Of a stretch of DNA of 64,000 nucleotides, positions 36,601 through 45,816 are shown in pieces. The stretch is from Aquabacter spiritensis (GTDB lineage Bacteria > Pseudomonadota > Alphaproteobacteria > Rhizobiales > Xanthobacteraceae): contig NZ_SMAI01000002.1 in assembly GCF_004346185.1 (NCBI RefSeq), forward strand, positions 248,001-312,000, given 5' to 3'. The stretch's first letter is position 1. The number at the start of each line of letters is the position of its first letter. A program made the translations under genes and the position numbers. The notes below the pieces were generated by a model, which was given only the letters and a program-made list of their open reading frames with translations, made no database searches and was not told where the DNA came from.

Positions 36601-39600
36601 CCCGCGGGCCCCTGGGCTGGCCAGACCGGCGTGTTCGACGGAACGGCGGGCGCGGTCACGGTCGACGGAGCGCAGGCCTTCTACACCCTCGAATTCCTCA
36701 CCACCGGCTACACCGTTGCGGCCGGATCCGCGGGATCGCTCAATCTCGGCACCGGCGGACGCGTCTGGGCCGAGGGCGCGGACGTGACGGCGACCATTTC
36801 CGCGCCCATCACCGGCACCGGCGCGCTCACCAAGATCGGCGCCGGCACCGTCATCCTGACCGGCGCGAACACCTATGAGGGCGGAACCATCCTTTCCGCC
36901 GGCACGCTGCAGGTGGCCGCCGACAGCCAATTGGGCGCCCAATCGGGTGGCCTCACCTTCAACGGCGGCACGCTCCATTTCGTCGACGCCGTCACCACGG
37001 ACCGTGCCATCGAGATCCAGGCTGGCGGTGGCACCATCCAAATGGCTACAGACAAATGGATCACGGCCTCGGGCGTCATCTCCGGGGAAGGCGCCCTGAC
37101 GCTCACGGGTTCAAGCGTTTTCTTTCCCACCGCCATCAATACCTATTCGGGCGGGACCCTCGTCACTGATCATGCGGCCGTGGTGATCGTGGACGACCGA
37201 AACCTGGGCGCGGTCTCGGGCGCGCTCACGCTTTCGAGCGGCGCTCTGGCCGCCACCAGGTCTGTCACTGTGGAAAGGGATATCGTCCTGATCGGCGAGG
37301 GGAACCAGTTGGTGGCGTCCGCAGGGAACCTCACCCTGTCCGGTGACATGTCGGGAGCCGGCGGGTTCGTCTCAGTGACCCAGCAGGGCGCGGTGGTCCT
37401 GACCGGCGACAGCCGCAACACCGGAGCGATTGGCGTCACTCTCGGCACCTTGCAGGTGGGCGACATGGGCACCACCGGCAGCATCGTCGCCGATGTGGCG
37501 GTCACCGGGAGCCTCGACTTCGCGCGCACCGACACTCTGACCTATGGCGGCGTCATCTCCGGTTCCGGCTCGGTGACGCAGAAGGGCGGCGGCACGCTGA
37601 TCCTCACCGGCGACAGTACCTTTACCGGCCTGACTTTCATCGCGTCCGGAACCGTGCAATTGGGCAATGGCGGCACCAGCGGCGCGATCGCGAGCCCGAT
37701 GGTGATGAATGGTGGGACGCTGGCGTTCAACCGGTCCGACGACGTGACCTTCGACAGCATCATCACCGGCGTGGGATCCGTGGTCCAGAAGGGTCCCGGC
37801 ACCCTGACGCTGACGGCAGAGAACACCTATGCGGGCGGAACGTCGATCACGGGCGGAACCCTGAGAATCGCCTCCGACGGCGTCCTGGGCGCCGCGTCGG
37901 GCGGCCTCACCTTCGATGGCGGCACGCTGAGTTTCGCCACCTACATGACGATGACGCGCGACGTCACGCTCCTGTCCGACGGCGGCACCCTGAGCTGGGA
38001 TCAGTCCGACACGCTCATGATGTCGGGCGTCATTTCCGGCGAGGGCGCGCTCACCTTGACCGGCGGCGGTCTGTTTTCGCTCGCCAACGCAAACACCTAT
38101 ACCGGCGGAACCGTGGTGACCGGCGAGAGCGTGCTCGCGGTCGGCGACGACAGCAGCCTCGGCGCCGTGTCGGGCACGCTCACTTTGTCCACCGGCGCGC
38201 TGGTGGTCTACGAAGCGTTCGACCCCTTCACGATCGCCCGCAACATGACTCTCGTCGGCTCCGAGAACGTCGTCTCGGTCGATACGACGACCCTCACGCT
38301 CGCGGGCACCGTCTCGGGCGCCGGGGGATTCACGAAAATCGGCTCCGGGACGGTGGTTCTTACGGGGACCAACAGCTATGCGGGCGGCACGACGATCGCC
38401 GGCGGGACGGTCCAGGTGTCGAGCGACGCCAATCTCGGTGCGGCATCCGGCGGCCTGACCCTGTCCGGCGGGACGCTGTCCACGACGGCGAGCTTCACCA
38501 GCGCGCGGTCGGTGGTCCTGACCCAGGCCCTGTCTTCCAAACTCGCAGCTGCGCCTAAGGGGAGCGGCGGCACCTTCCAGGTGGCGGGCGAAACCGCGCT
38601 GACCTTGTCCGGGGTGATTTCCGGGTCGGGCGCGCTGACCAAGGCCGGAGCGGGGACGCTCATCCTAACGGGCGAGAACACCTATACCGGCGGCACCACC
38701 ATCAGTGCCGGAACGCTGCAACTCGGTATTGGCGGGGCTTCCGGCTCGATCGTGGGCGATGTCGTCAACAATTCCGCTTTGGTGTTCAACCGGTCCGACA
38801 CCTATACCTTCCCCGGCACCATTTCGGGTTCGGGCACGGTGTCGTTCACGGGCGGCGGCACGGTGCTGTTCGCGACGCCGGGCGCCTATAGCGGGCCGAT
38901 CAGCGTTTCGGATGCAACCGTGACGCTGGAGACGGGATCGACCAGCGGCTCGGTCTTCACCCTCGGCACAGGCGGCGTATTGAACGGCAACGGCACGGTC
39001 GGCGGCATCGTCGCCAATAGCGGCGGCGTGGTCGCGCCGGGCAATTCGCCCGGCACCATCGCGGTCGCGGGGACCATCGCGTTCAATTCCGGCTCGGTCT
39101 ACCAGGTGGATGTGACGCCGACCGGCGCGCACGATCTCATCACCGCCACGGGAAGCGTCACGATTTCCAACGGCGCCTCGGTCCAGGTGCTCGCGGAGAC
39201 CGGCCGCTACACCCAGAGCACCTATGCCATCCTGACCAGCTCCGGGACCGTGTCGGGGACGTTCGGCGCGGTGACCAGCAACTACGCCTTCCTCACGCCG
39301 TCGCTGAGCTACGACGCCCAGAACGTCTTCCTGACGCTGGTCTACAACAATGTGGACTTCGCGACCTACGCGCAGTCGCCGAACCAGTTCACCACGGCGG
39401 TGGGCACGCAGGCGCTGGGCTTCGGAAACCCGATCTACGACGCCATGCTCGATCTCTCGGCGGCCTCGGTGCCCGGCGCCCTGAACGCGTTGTCCGGCGA
39501 GGCCTATGCTTCGGTGGACACCGTGATCCAGCAGCAGTCGGTCTATGTGCGCGAAGCCGTCGGGTCGCGCCTGCGCCAGTCGGTGTCGGCACCGGCCGCC

Positions 39601-40482
39601 CAGCCGCTCGCTTATGCCGCGAACGGTCCGCAGACCGCCACGCTCGGCGCCGGGCTCACGCCCACGCTCTGGGCGCAGGGCTATGGCGGCTGGGGCAACA
39701 GCTTCAGCGACGGCAACGCCGCCACCGTCTCCAACAGCATTGGCGGCTTCCTGATCGGCGCCGACGTGGCGTTCGGGTCGAATGTGCGGGCCGGCCTTTT
39801 CGGCGGCTTCAGCCAGTCGCAGTTCGACGTCACCGACCGCGCGTCGTCGGGCTCGATGGATAATTACGATGTCGGCCTCTATGCCGGCGCACAGTTCGGC
39901 GCGGTCGCGCTGCGGGGCGGCCTTGCTTATACGTGGCACGACGTGTCGGCGGAGCGCTCCGTCGCCTTCCCCGGCTATGCCGCGATGCAGAGCGCCGGCT
40001 ACACCACCGGAACCACCCAGCTGTTCGGTGAAGTGGGCTATGACATGACGGTCGGGGCCTATGCCTTCGAACCGTTCGTGGGGCTCGCTTATCTGAATAT
40101 CGGCTCGTCGGCCTTCCTGGAGAGCGGCGGCGGTGCGGCGCTCGCCGTCAACACGGCGTCGATGGACACGCTCTATACGACGCTCGGCCTGCGGGCGGCG
40201 ACGTCGGTGCAGTTCTATGGCCGTACGCTGACGCCGAGCCTGATGCTCGGCTGGCAGCATGCGTTCGGCGACACGACGCCGTCCTCGACCATGCGGTTCG
40301 CCAGCGGTGCGGTGCCCTTTACCGTCGCGGGGGCGCCGATCGCCGAAGACGCGCTCGCGTTCGAGGCCGGTCTCTCCTACGCGCTCTCGAACGTGGCGGT
40401 TCTGGGTGTGAACTATACCGGCCAGATCGCCACCAACGCGGCGCAGAGCGCCTTCACGGCCCAGTTCTCCCTCAAGTTCTGA
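33634..40482 (+). CDS. Giant autotransporter with PATR-type beta-strand repeats
   Basis: A 2282-residue protein from GTG 33634. A signal peptide is visible (FSRTALLASVAVVSTLLAGTSARA, cleavage near residue 42). Residues of about 50-390 are extremely Gly-rich (GGxGGxGG), then a long passenger follows with repeated autotransporter-associated units of the form SGSGALTKAGAGTLILTG followed by NTYTGGTTISAGTLQ; about eight clear units lie between residues 1050 and 1760. A linker follows, then a C-terminal beta-barrel of about 275 residues (from PTLWAQGYGGWGN) ending FSLKF with the terminal aromatic. It is secreted by the type V route. It is of a different passenger class from the other giant autotransporter 2.3 kb upstream. 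Confidence 0.94.
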   Translation: MIHFQRSARGSVCASQPTFSRTALLASVAVVSTLLAGTSARATGLEPYETIGGSGSGGGGGVTSIEPAGTGGVGNSGSGAGGGGAGVTGGAGGTAGTTPGGVGGVSTGLASPYGQAGSTDQSTQNGSGGGGGAHGYVGSTIPGSFTFGGGGGAGGDGAGTYGGGGGGGAGGYGAIITGVSTETVTLDHSSGIWGLSGGDGGAGYIAGQGGQGGLGLLLDLTTDVKTLNIATSINGGSGGNGGASNGGSDATGGAGGAGSIGLYLSMSGAGTLTTTISRALNGGRGGDGGFVDDGTGAVGGTGGDGGVALYVVPTDAWVITIGALIRGQDAGAGGASRDSTGGSGGAGGVAIYVDPSQTSKVTTINVGSDGLVFGGTGGAGGDGTPSGSFGAGGAGIQGANLSIVLSSGAVVAGGWDGDGYNTRAPAIKFTGGNNTLELGDAAGEQGPVILLGNVVGADAGDTLRLGGSGTTSFALGDLNAGGLLAGFGTLESSGSGTWTLAGATTGAPSLKVSSGTLALAADASFGGTPILTVEAGTFDMSALTTSLSVRNLSGADAAGTIELGANALTVSLSVSKTYAGVISGTGTFNKSGVQTLTLTGTSDLTGAVIIQMGGILLGGTGSIAEASLTLGGPLTGFATSATSAATVKNLSGSYTDSFITLSSDLTVNQTAITIFAGQLVGAFDLSVTGTEKLVLTGASTSFGGDLSIGDGATLALSGTGALANAASTEVLGTLDVSAATLDVTLKTLEGTSATASIVGGTTNIEVSQSADGVYAGALSGSGTFTKSGTGVLTLTGDGGAYSGAMTVNAGTLAMGMSEAASGSFGGNVSVANGATLAGKGGSIGGEVIVNAGGILSAVAGEGGLTAQTFSLASGAVINVSLAAPDDNGLFFARGSGGTVNGTLNITDLPGYGVGVYRVFSSPGDLTDNGLVLGTLVSGDYYNTLDVSSRAVDVVVEQIDNSVQYWSANGTERGGAGTWTSSNPWLNTGGPAGPWAGQTGVFDGTAGAVTVDGAQAFYTLEFLTTGYTVAAGSAGSLNLGTGGRVWAEGADVTATISAPITGTGALTKIGAGTVILTGANTYEGGTILSAGTLQVAADSQLGAQSGGLTFNGGTLHFVDAVTTDRAIEIQAGGGTIQMATDKWITASGVISGEGALTLTGSSVFFPTAINTYSGGTLVTDHAAVVIVDDRNLGAVSGALTLSSGALAATRSVTVERDIVLIGEGNQLVASAGNLTLSGDMSGAGGFVSVTQQGAVVLTGDSRNTGAIGVTLGTLQVGDMGTTGSIVADVAVTGSLDFARTDTLTYGGVISGSGSVTQKGGGTLILTGDSTFTGLTFIASGTVQLGNGGTSGAIASPMVMNGGTLAFNRSDDVTFDSIITGVGSVVQKGPGTLTLTAENTYAGGTSITGGTLRIASDGVLGAASGGLTFDGGTLSFATYMTMTRDVTLLSDGGTLSWDQSDTLMMSGVISGEGALTLTGGGLFSLANANTYTGGTVVTGESVLAVGDDSSLGAVSGTLTLSTGALVVYEAFDPFTIARNMTLVGSENVVSVDTTTLTLAGTVSGAGGFTKIGSGTVVLTGTNSYAGGTTIAGGTVQVSSDANLGAASGGLTLSGGTLSTTASFTSARSVVLTQALSSKLAAAPKGSGGTFQVAGETALTLSGVISGSGALTKAGAGTLILTGENTYTGGTTISAGTLQLGIGGASGSIVGDVVNNSALVFNRSDTYTFPGTISGSGTVSFTGGGTVLFATPGAYSGPISVSDATVTLETGSTSGSVFTLGTGGVLNGNGTVGGIVANSGGVVAPGNSPGTIAVAGTIAFNSGSVYQVDVTPTGAHDLITATGSVTISNGASVQVLAETGRYTQSTYAILTSSGTVSGTFGAVTSNYAFLTPSLSYDAQNVFLTLVYNNVDFATYAQSPNQFTTAVGTQALGFGNPIYDAMLDLSAASVPGALNALSGEAYASVDTVIQQQSVYVREAVGSRLRQSVSAPAAQPLAYAANGPQTATLGAGLTPTLWAQGYGGWGNSFSDGNAATVSNSIGGFLIGADVAFGSNVRAGLFGGFSQSQFDVTDRASSGSMDNYDVGLYAGAQFGAVALRGGLAYTWHDVSAERSVAFPGYAAMQSAGYTTGTTQLFGEVGYDMTVGAYAFEPFVGLAYLNIGSSAFLESGGGAALAVNTASMDTLYTTLGLRAATSVQFYGRTLTPSLMLGWQHAFGDTTPSSTMRFASGAVPFTVAGAPIAEDALAFEAGLSYALSNVAVLGVNYTGQIATNAAQSAFTAQFSLKF

Positions 40483-40499
40483 GCCGCGAAAAGCCCGAT

Positions 40500-40528
40500 C
40501 CGCGCGGACGGCATCGCCGTCCGCGCGG
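40500..40528 (+). terminator. Strong hairpin after the second autotransporter
   Basis: A perfect 13-bp inverted repeat (CCGCGCGGACGGC at 40500-40512 and its complement at 40516-40528) with a 3-base loop begins 17 bp after the stop codon. There is no T-run after it, so termination would have to be of the GC-hairpin type or the element may stabilise the mRNA end. Confidence 0.6.
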
Positions 40529-40756
40529 CATGACCCTCCCGACCCCATTCAGGCGTGCGAACGGCGGGAGCGTCCGACCGGATCGGCTTCTCCGCCAAAG
40601 CGGCCGGCTCTCCCGAACGCGGGCGCTTCGCCGCGCCGGCCGCTCCTTGCTGCCGCTTCGGCAGTCGACGCCCCTGCCAATCTTATCGTCGGTGCCGACG
40701 CGCGGCCGTCCGCGCGTACCCCCTTGCGCGGCGCGGCGGCGCGGGGTCAGACTGCG

Positions 40757-40771
40757 GGATCCAGGATCCAG
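40757..40771. promoter_or_regulatory. Direct-repeat operator, copy 1
   Basis: GGATCCAGGATCCAG ends 30 bp before the ATG of the threonine-aldolase-like gene. It is a 7-bp-period direct repeat matching the motifs at 42026 and 54413. Confidence 0.6.
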
Positions 40772-40801
40772 TTCCTCCCGTACATCGAGATTGGATGCGC
40801 C

Positions 40802-41875
40802 ATGCCCGACGCGGCCGCCCTCCCGCCCATCAGGATCGACCTCGGGAGCGACACGTCGACCCGTCCCTCCCCGGGAATGCGGGCGGCGATGGCGAGCGCG
40901 CCGGTCGGCGACGAACAAATGGGGGAAGATCCCACCACCTGCGCCTTGGAGGCGCGCGTCGCGGCCTTGCTCGGCCAGGAGCAGGCCATGTTCCTGCCCT
41001 CCGGCACCATGTGCAATCAGATCGCTTTGTTGGTCCATTGCCGGCCGGGCGACGAGATTATCGCCGCGCACCAGGCGCATATTTACGGATCGGAAGGTGC
41101 CGGCGCCGCGGCTCTGGCCGGCGCCTTCGTGCGGCCGATCGAGGCGCCCGAAGGGATCTTCGACGGGGCGGCCGTGCGCAGCGCCCTCCGCCCCCTGCGT
41201 GCCCGCGCGCCGCGCAGCCGCGTGGTGGTCGTCGAGCAGACCGCGAACCGGGGCGGCGGCGCCGTCTGGCCGCTGGCTGCGGTGGCGGACGTGGCCGACC
41301 GGGCGCACGAACACGGGCTCGCTGTGCACATGGACGGCGCGCGGCTGCTCAATGCGGTGGTCGCGTCGGGGATCGCGGCGCAGAGCTTCGGCCGTCTGTG
41401 CGACAGCGTATGGCTGGATCTGACCAAGGGACTGGGCTGTCCAGTGGGGGCGGTTCTGGCAGGGCCGCGCGATTTCATCACCGCCGCCTGGACCTGGAAG
41501 CACCGCCTCGGGGGCGCTATGCGCCAGTCCGGAATCCTCGCCGCCGCGGGTCTCTATGCGCTCGACCACAATATCGAACGGCTCGCGCACGACCATGCGC
41601 AGGCCCGGCGCCTCGCCGATCTCGTCGTGCAGATTCCGGGCGTGACGCTCCGCTTCCCGAAAGTCGAGACCAATATCGTCTTCATCGATCTCGCGGACAC
41701 CGGCTGTGCCGCCCCGGCTGTGCTGCACGCCCTGCGGGCGGAAGGGATCCGCCTGTCGGTGGAGGGGCCGCATCTGCTGCGGGCGGTGACTCATCTCGAC
41801 ATCGGCGCCGCCGACATCGCGCCGACCGCCGATGCCTTGTCCGCCGCTGTGCGGCGCCTCTCCTCGGCGGACTGA
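40802..41875 (+). CDS. L-threonine aldolase-like PLP enzyme (beta-eliminating lyase fold)
   Basis: A 357-residue protein; ATG 40802 gives the family N-terminus (IDLGSDTSTRPSPGMRAAMASAPVGDE), the signature start of low-specificity L-threonine aldolases. The PLP-binding Lys is near 209 in LDLTKGLGCPVGAVL, with VHMDGARL supplying the cofactor Asp. The family splits beta-hydroxy amino acids into glycine plus aldehyde (threonine, allo-threonine, phenylserine). An operator-like direct repeat lies 30 bp upstream, and the hydantoinase operon follows 180 bp downstream under its own copy of the same motif, so both are probably co-regulated. Confidence 0.92.
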   Translation: MPDAAALPPIRIDLGSDTSTRPSPGMRAAMASAPVGDEQMGEDPTTCALEARVAALLGQEQAMFLPSGTMCNQIALLVHCRPGDEIIAAHQAHIYGSEGAGAAALAGAFVRPIEAPEGIFDGAAVRSALRPLRARAPRSRVVVVEQTANRGGGAVWPLAAVADVADRAHEHGLAVHMDGARLLNAVVASGIAAQSFGRLCDSVWLDLTKGLGCPVGAVLAGPRDFITAAWTWKHRLGGAMRQSGILAAAGLYALDHNIERLAHDHAQARRLADLVVQIPGVTLRFPKVETNIVFIDLADTGCAAPAVLHALRAEGIRLSVEGPHLLRAVTHLDIGAADIAPTADALSAAVRRLSSAD

Positions 41876-42025
41876 CGCGCCAAAACCCCATCCGGCGCTG
41901 GCGCAGCCTCCGCGCCGCGCCCGCGCAGACAGGCGCCACTTCGCGTTTTTTCAGCTCTGCACAAGTTTCAGGCGCCAGCAGTCGCTGGCTAGCGATTGAC
42001 CATCTCTCCGCGTTTGCATTATACA

Positions 42026-42040
42026 GGGTCCAGTATCCAG
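42026..42040. promoter_or_regulatory. Direct-repeat operator, copy 2
   Basis: GGGTCCAGTATCCAG ends 15 bp before the GTG of hyuA, just ahead of the ribosome-binding site. It matches the motifs at 40757 and 54413. Confidence 0.6.
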
Positions 42041-42055
42041 TAACGGAGACCGGAC

Positions 42056-44134
42056 GTGCAGCAAAAAGCCTGGCTCGGCATCGACACTGGCGGCACCTTC
42101 ACGGATCTCGTCCTGGTCGACGCGGCACGCGGCACCCAATGGCTCCACAAGACGCCGACCACGCCCGCCGATGCGTCGCGCGGCATCCTCGACGGCATGG
42201 CGGAGATTCTGCGCATCGCCGATCTCGATGCCTCCGAGGTCGCACTCGTATGTCACGGCACGACGCTTGCGACGAACGCCGTCCTGGAGCGCAAATGGGT
42301 GCGGACCGGGATGATCACGACTGCGGGCTTTCGCGATGTGATCGAACTCGCCCGCCAGCGCCGGCCGTCCTTTTTCAATCTCGACCTCGAAAAGCCGGCC
42401 CCGCCCGCAAGCCGCGATCTCCGCCTGGAGGTGGCCGAACGCATCGCGCCCGATGGAACGGTCGTCACCGCGCTCGACGAGGACGCGGTGCGCGACGCCG
42501 TGGCGACGCTCAAGGCGCGTGGCGCGCAGGCGATCTCGGTCTGCTTCCTCCATGCTTATGCCAACCCGGCCCATGAACGGCGGGCCGTCGCGATCGTGCG
42601 GGAGATGTGGCCGGACGCCTTCGTCTGCGCCTCGTCGGACATCCTGGCGGAATTTCGCGAGTACGAGCGGTTTTCGACCGCCTCGGTGAATGCCAGCCTG
42701 CTGCCGGTCATCGACCGCTATCTCGACCGCTTCGAACGCGGCGTTGCGGGGCTCGGCATCGCGGCACAGCCGACCATCATGCAGTCGAACGGCGGGGCGG
42801 TGTCGCCGGCTTCGGTGCGGCGCACGCCGATCAACACGTTCTTTTCCGGCCCGGCCGGCGGGGTGATCGGCGCGGTTGGCCTCGGTGCCGCGGTCGGGGT
42901 GAAGGACATCATCACCTTCGACATGGGCGGGACCTCGACCGACGTGGCGCTGATCCGCAATGGCGTGCCGGCCAAGCACAATGTGCGCGAGATGGGCGGA
43001 TTTCCGGTGCGCACCCGCACCCTCGACATCCACACGATCGGGGCCGGGGGCGGGTCGATCGCCTGGGTCGATCCCGGCGGCTTGCTCAAGGTCGGGCCGC
43101 AGAGCGCCGGCGCCATGCCCGGTCCTGCGGCCTATGGCCGAGGGGGCGATCGCCCGACGGTGACGGATGCGAACATCGTCCTCGGCCGCCTCAATCAGAG
43201 GGCGTTGCTCCAAGGCCGCATGGCGGTGTTCCCCGATCTCGCCCGCAAGGCGATCGAGGCCCATCTGTGCGCCCCGCTCGACATGGATCTCGTCCGGGCG
43301 GCTTCGGGCATCATCGAAATCGTGAATGTCAACATGATGGGCGCCGTGCGCGTCATTTCGGTCGAGCGTGGCGAAGACCCGCGCGACTTCGCCCTGATGC
43401 CGTTCGGCGGCGCAGGGCCCCTCCATGCCGCCGATGTCGCCGCGATGATGGGCATGCCGCGGGTATTCGTGCCGCAGCGACCGGGCTTGCTCTCGGCCAT
43501 GGGCCTGCTCCATGCCGACGCGCGCGGCGACTTCAGCCTCACCCGGCTGGTGCGCGCCGATCCGGCATCGCTCGATGCGCTCAATATCGGCCTCGCCGAT
43601 CTCGCGGCGCGCGGCGCCGCCTGGCTGGAGCAGGAAGCGGCCGGCGCCCCGGCCGTGTTCGAGTGGCAGGGCGACCTGCGCTATTTCGGCCAGAATTTCG
43701 AGCTCGCCTCGGGCTTTCCCTCTGGACATCTCGACGGCGCGGCGCTCGCCGCCATGGTCGCACGCTTCCATGCGGCGCATGCCGCCGCCTACGGCTACGC
43801 CATGCCCGACCGGCCGGTGGAGATCGTCAATCTGCGGCTCTCCGTCACCGTGCAGCGGCCGGTGCCGCCGCTCAATGCCGCCGTGCCGCGCGGCGTCAAG
43901 CTGCGCGATGCACTGATCGACGAGCGTGACGTCTGGTTCTTCGGCGCCGGCTTCCAGCCGGCCCCGGTCTATGACCGCGACCGCATGCCGGCTGACGTCC
44001 GCTTCCACGGCCCCGCCATCGTCGAGCAGATGGACACCACCACAGTCATCCCGCCCGGTGCGACGGTGGACGTCGATCCGGCCGGCAATCTCATGATCGC
44101 GATCCCCACCGTTGCCGAAGGACGGGTGCAATGA
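42056..44134 (+). CDS. hyuA: Hydantoinase/oxoprolinase subunit A (HyuA family)
   Basis: A 692-residue protein from GTG 42056 (Shine-Dalgarno CGGAGA). The ASKHA ATPase phosphate-binding signatures are clear: GIDTGGTFTDLVLVD at residues 8-22, VCHGTTLATNAVLER near 65-80, and ITFDMGGTSTDVALI near 290. These are hallmarks of ATP-dependent N-methylhydantoinase, oxoprolinase, acetone/acetophenone carboxylase and caprolactamase alpha subunits. It would phosphorylate or activate a cyclic amide or carbonyl substrate with ATP. The stop overlaps the start of hyuB (ATGA). First gene of a hyuA-hyuB-aminotransferase operon. Confidence 0.95.
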   Translation: MQQKAWLGIDTGGTFTDLVLVDAARGTQWLHKTPTTPADASRGILDGMAEILRIADLDASEVALVCHGTTLATNAVLERKWVRTGMITTAGFRDVIELARQRRPSFFNLDLEKPAPPASRDLRLEVAERIAPDGTVVTALDEDAVRDAVATLKARGAQAISVCFLHAYANPAHERRAVAIVREMWPDAFVCASSDILAEFREYERFSTASVNASLLPVIDRYLDRFERGVAGLGIAAQPTIMQSNGGAVSPASVRRTPINTFFSGPAGGVIGAVGLGAAVGVKDIITFDMGGTSTDVALIRNGVPAKHNVREMGGFPVRTRTLDIHTIGAGGGSIAWVDPGGLLKVGPQSAGAMPGPAAYGRGGDRPTVTDANIVLGRLNQRALLQGRMAVFPDLARKAIEAHLCAPLDMDLVRAASGIIEIVNVNMMGAVRVISVERGEDPRDFALMPFGGAGPLHAADVAAMMGMPRVFVPQRPGLLSAMGLLHADARGDFSLTRLVRADPASLDALNIGLADLAARGAAWLEQEAAGAPAVFEWQGDLRYFGQNFELASGFPSGHLDGAALAAMVARFHAAHAAAYGYAMPDRPVEIVNLRLSVTVQRPVPPLNAAVPRGVKLRDALIDERDVWFFGAGFQPAPVYDRDRMPADVRFHGPAIVEQMDTTTVIPPGATVDVDPAGNLMIAIPTVAEGRVQ

Positions 44135-45816
44135 CCGCGTCGCGCGTCGATTCCATCACTGCCGAGGTCGTCTCGCGCCACCTCCTCTCGATCGCCGAGG
44201 AGATGGCCGCGACCCTGATCCGCACCTCCTTCTCGCCGAACATCAAGGAGCGTGCGGACTGCTCGACCGCGGTGTTCGACGCCGCGGGGCGGGTGATCGC
44301 CCAGGCCCAGCGCGTGCCGATCCATCTCGGCTCGATGATCGGTGCCGTCCATGCCGTCACCGCCCGGTTCGGCGCGGACGAGATCGCCCCCGGCGACATG
44401 TTCGTGGCCAACGATCCTTATTCCGGCGGCGGGTCGCACCTGCCGGACATCAACATCATCGCGCCGGTCTTCTGGCAGGGGCGCATCGTCGCTTACGTCG
44501 CCAATATCGCCCATCACGCGGACGTCGGCGGCATGGTCCCCGGCAGCGAGGCGGCGGTGTGCCGCTCGATCTTTCAGGAAGGGCTGCGCATCCCGCCGGT
44601 GCGCATCATGCGCGGTGGCGAAATCAATCGCGACGTGTTCGACATCATCCTGCTGAATTCCCGCACGGCCGACGAGCGCAACGGCGACCTGCGCGCCCAG
44701 TTCGCCTCGAACGTGACCGGAATCCGCGCGGTCGAGGGCTTGTTCGCGCGCTACGGCGAAGACACCGAACCGGCCATCGAAGCCTATGTCGACTTCACCC
44801 GCCGCCGCTTCACCGCCGCCATCGGCCGGATCAAGCCCGGCATCTACACGATGGAGGATTTCCTCGACGGCGACGCCCCGGGCGAGACCGCGCGCATCGC
44901 TCTGACCCTCACGATCGAAGGCGGGCGCATGGCGCTCGACTTTTCCGGGTCCGCGGCGCAATTGAGCTGGGCGCGCAACATCCCGCACCAGGCGCTGATC
45001 GCCACCGTCTATACCGTCGCGAAGAGCCTCCTCGATCCCGATGTACCGGCTAATGCCGGCTATTTCGACACGATCTCGATTCACGCGCCGCAAGGCTGCG
45101 TCGTGCAGCCGGTTGCCCCCGCGCCGGTGGGCTGCCGCTCCATCAGTGCCGGCGTCCTGGGTGACGTAATCGCCCTTGCGCTGTCGAAGGCGATGCCCGA
45201 GCGCGCGATCGCCGGCAGCGGCCCGCATCATCTGGCGGTCTTCGCCGGACCCGATCCGCGCGACGACGGCTATTTCGTCAATTACGAGACGATTGCCGGC
45301 GGCATGGGGGCGCGGCCAAACCGCGACGGCATCGACGCGGTCCGGGTTCATGCTTCGGGCGCTTCGAATCTCCCGGTGGAGGCGTTGGAACACGCTTATC
45401 CCCTCCGGATCGAGCGCTACGCCATCCGTGACGGGTCGGGAGGAGCGGGCGAACGGCGCGGCGGCGCGGGCGTGATCCGCGAATATCGCGCCCTCGCCGA
45501 GGGCATCACCGTGAGCCTTTCTGCCGAGCGCCAGACCGTTCTCGCGCCCGGTCTCGCTGGCGGCATGCCTGGCGCGGCCGGCGTCTTCGTGCTGGATCCG
45601 GGCACGCCCCGCGAGCGGGTTCTGGGCGCCGCGGAGGCCGATGTTGCGCTGCCGCCGGATTCCGTTCTCTCGATCCGCACCCCGGGCGGCGGCGGCTATG
45701 GGCCGCCGGAGCGGCGCCCGCAGGCGGCGCTGGACAAAGACAGGCGCGAGGATCGGGCCCCGCCTGCGGCCGAATTCTCCCCTGGCGATCTGCCGCGCAC
45801 GGAGACTGCCGCATGA
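44131..45816 (+). CDS. hyuB: Hydantoinase/oxoprolinase subunit B (HyuB family)
   Basis: A 561-residue protein; ATG 44131 overlaps the hyuA stop. Family features run in order: [19 protein letters not shown] near 30, [20 protein letters not shown] near 90, [15 protein letters not shown] near 125, and the glycine-rich end [11 protein letters not shown]. The subunit completes the ATP-dependent amidohydrolase or carboxylase with HyuA; no gamma subunit (as in acetone carboxylase) is nearby, which favours a hydantoinase/lactamase-type enzyme. It is coupled by ATGA to the aminotransferase gene that follows. Confidence 0.95.
   Translation: MTASRVDSITAEVVSRHLLSIAEEMAATLIRTSFSPNIKERADCSTAVFDAAGRVIAQAQRVPIHLGSMIGAVHAVTARFGADEIAPGDMFVANDPYSGGGSHLPDINIIAPVFWQGRIVAYVANIAHHADVGGMVPGSEAAVCRSIFQEGLRIPPVRIMRGGEINRDVFDIILLNSRTADERNGDLRAQFASNVTGIRAVEGLFARYGEDTEPAIEAYVDFTRRRFTAAIGRIKPGIYTMEDFLDGDAPGETARIALTLTIEGGRMALDFSGSAAQLSWARNIPHQALIATVYTVAKSLLDPDVPANAGYFDTISIHAPQGCVVQPVAPAPVGCRSISAGVLGDVIALALSKAMPERAIAGSGPHHLAVFAGPDPRDDGYFVNYETIAGGMGARPNRDGIDAVRVHASGASNLPVEALEHAYPLRIERYAIRDGSGGAGERRGGAGVIREYRALAEGITVSLSAERQTVLAPGLAGGMPGAAGVFVLDPGTPRERVLGAAEADVALPPDSVLSIRTPGGGGYGPPERRPQAALDKDRREDRAPPAAEFSPGDLPRTETAA

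Noticed and set aside
38665-40548. Long minus-strand open frame opposite the second autotransporter
   Set aside because: It is an antisense shadow of GC-rich coding DNA; composition is Arg/Gly/Ala-rich with no family resemblance, while the sense strand encodes a clear beta-barrel.
41951-44131. 726-codon minus-strand frame opposite hyuA
   Set aside because: It is a shadow of hyuA; no recognisable domain, and the sense frame has all ASKHA motifs.
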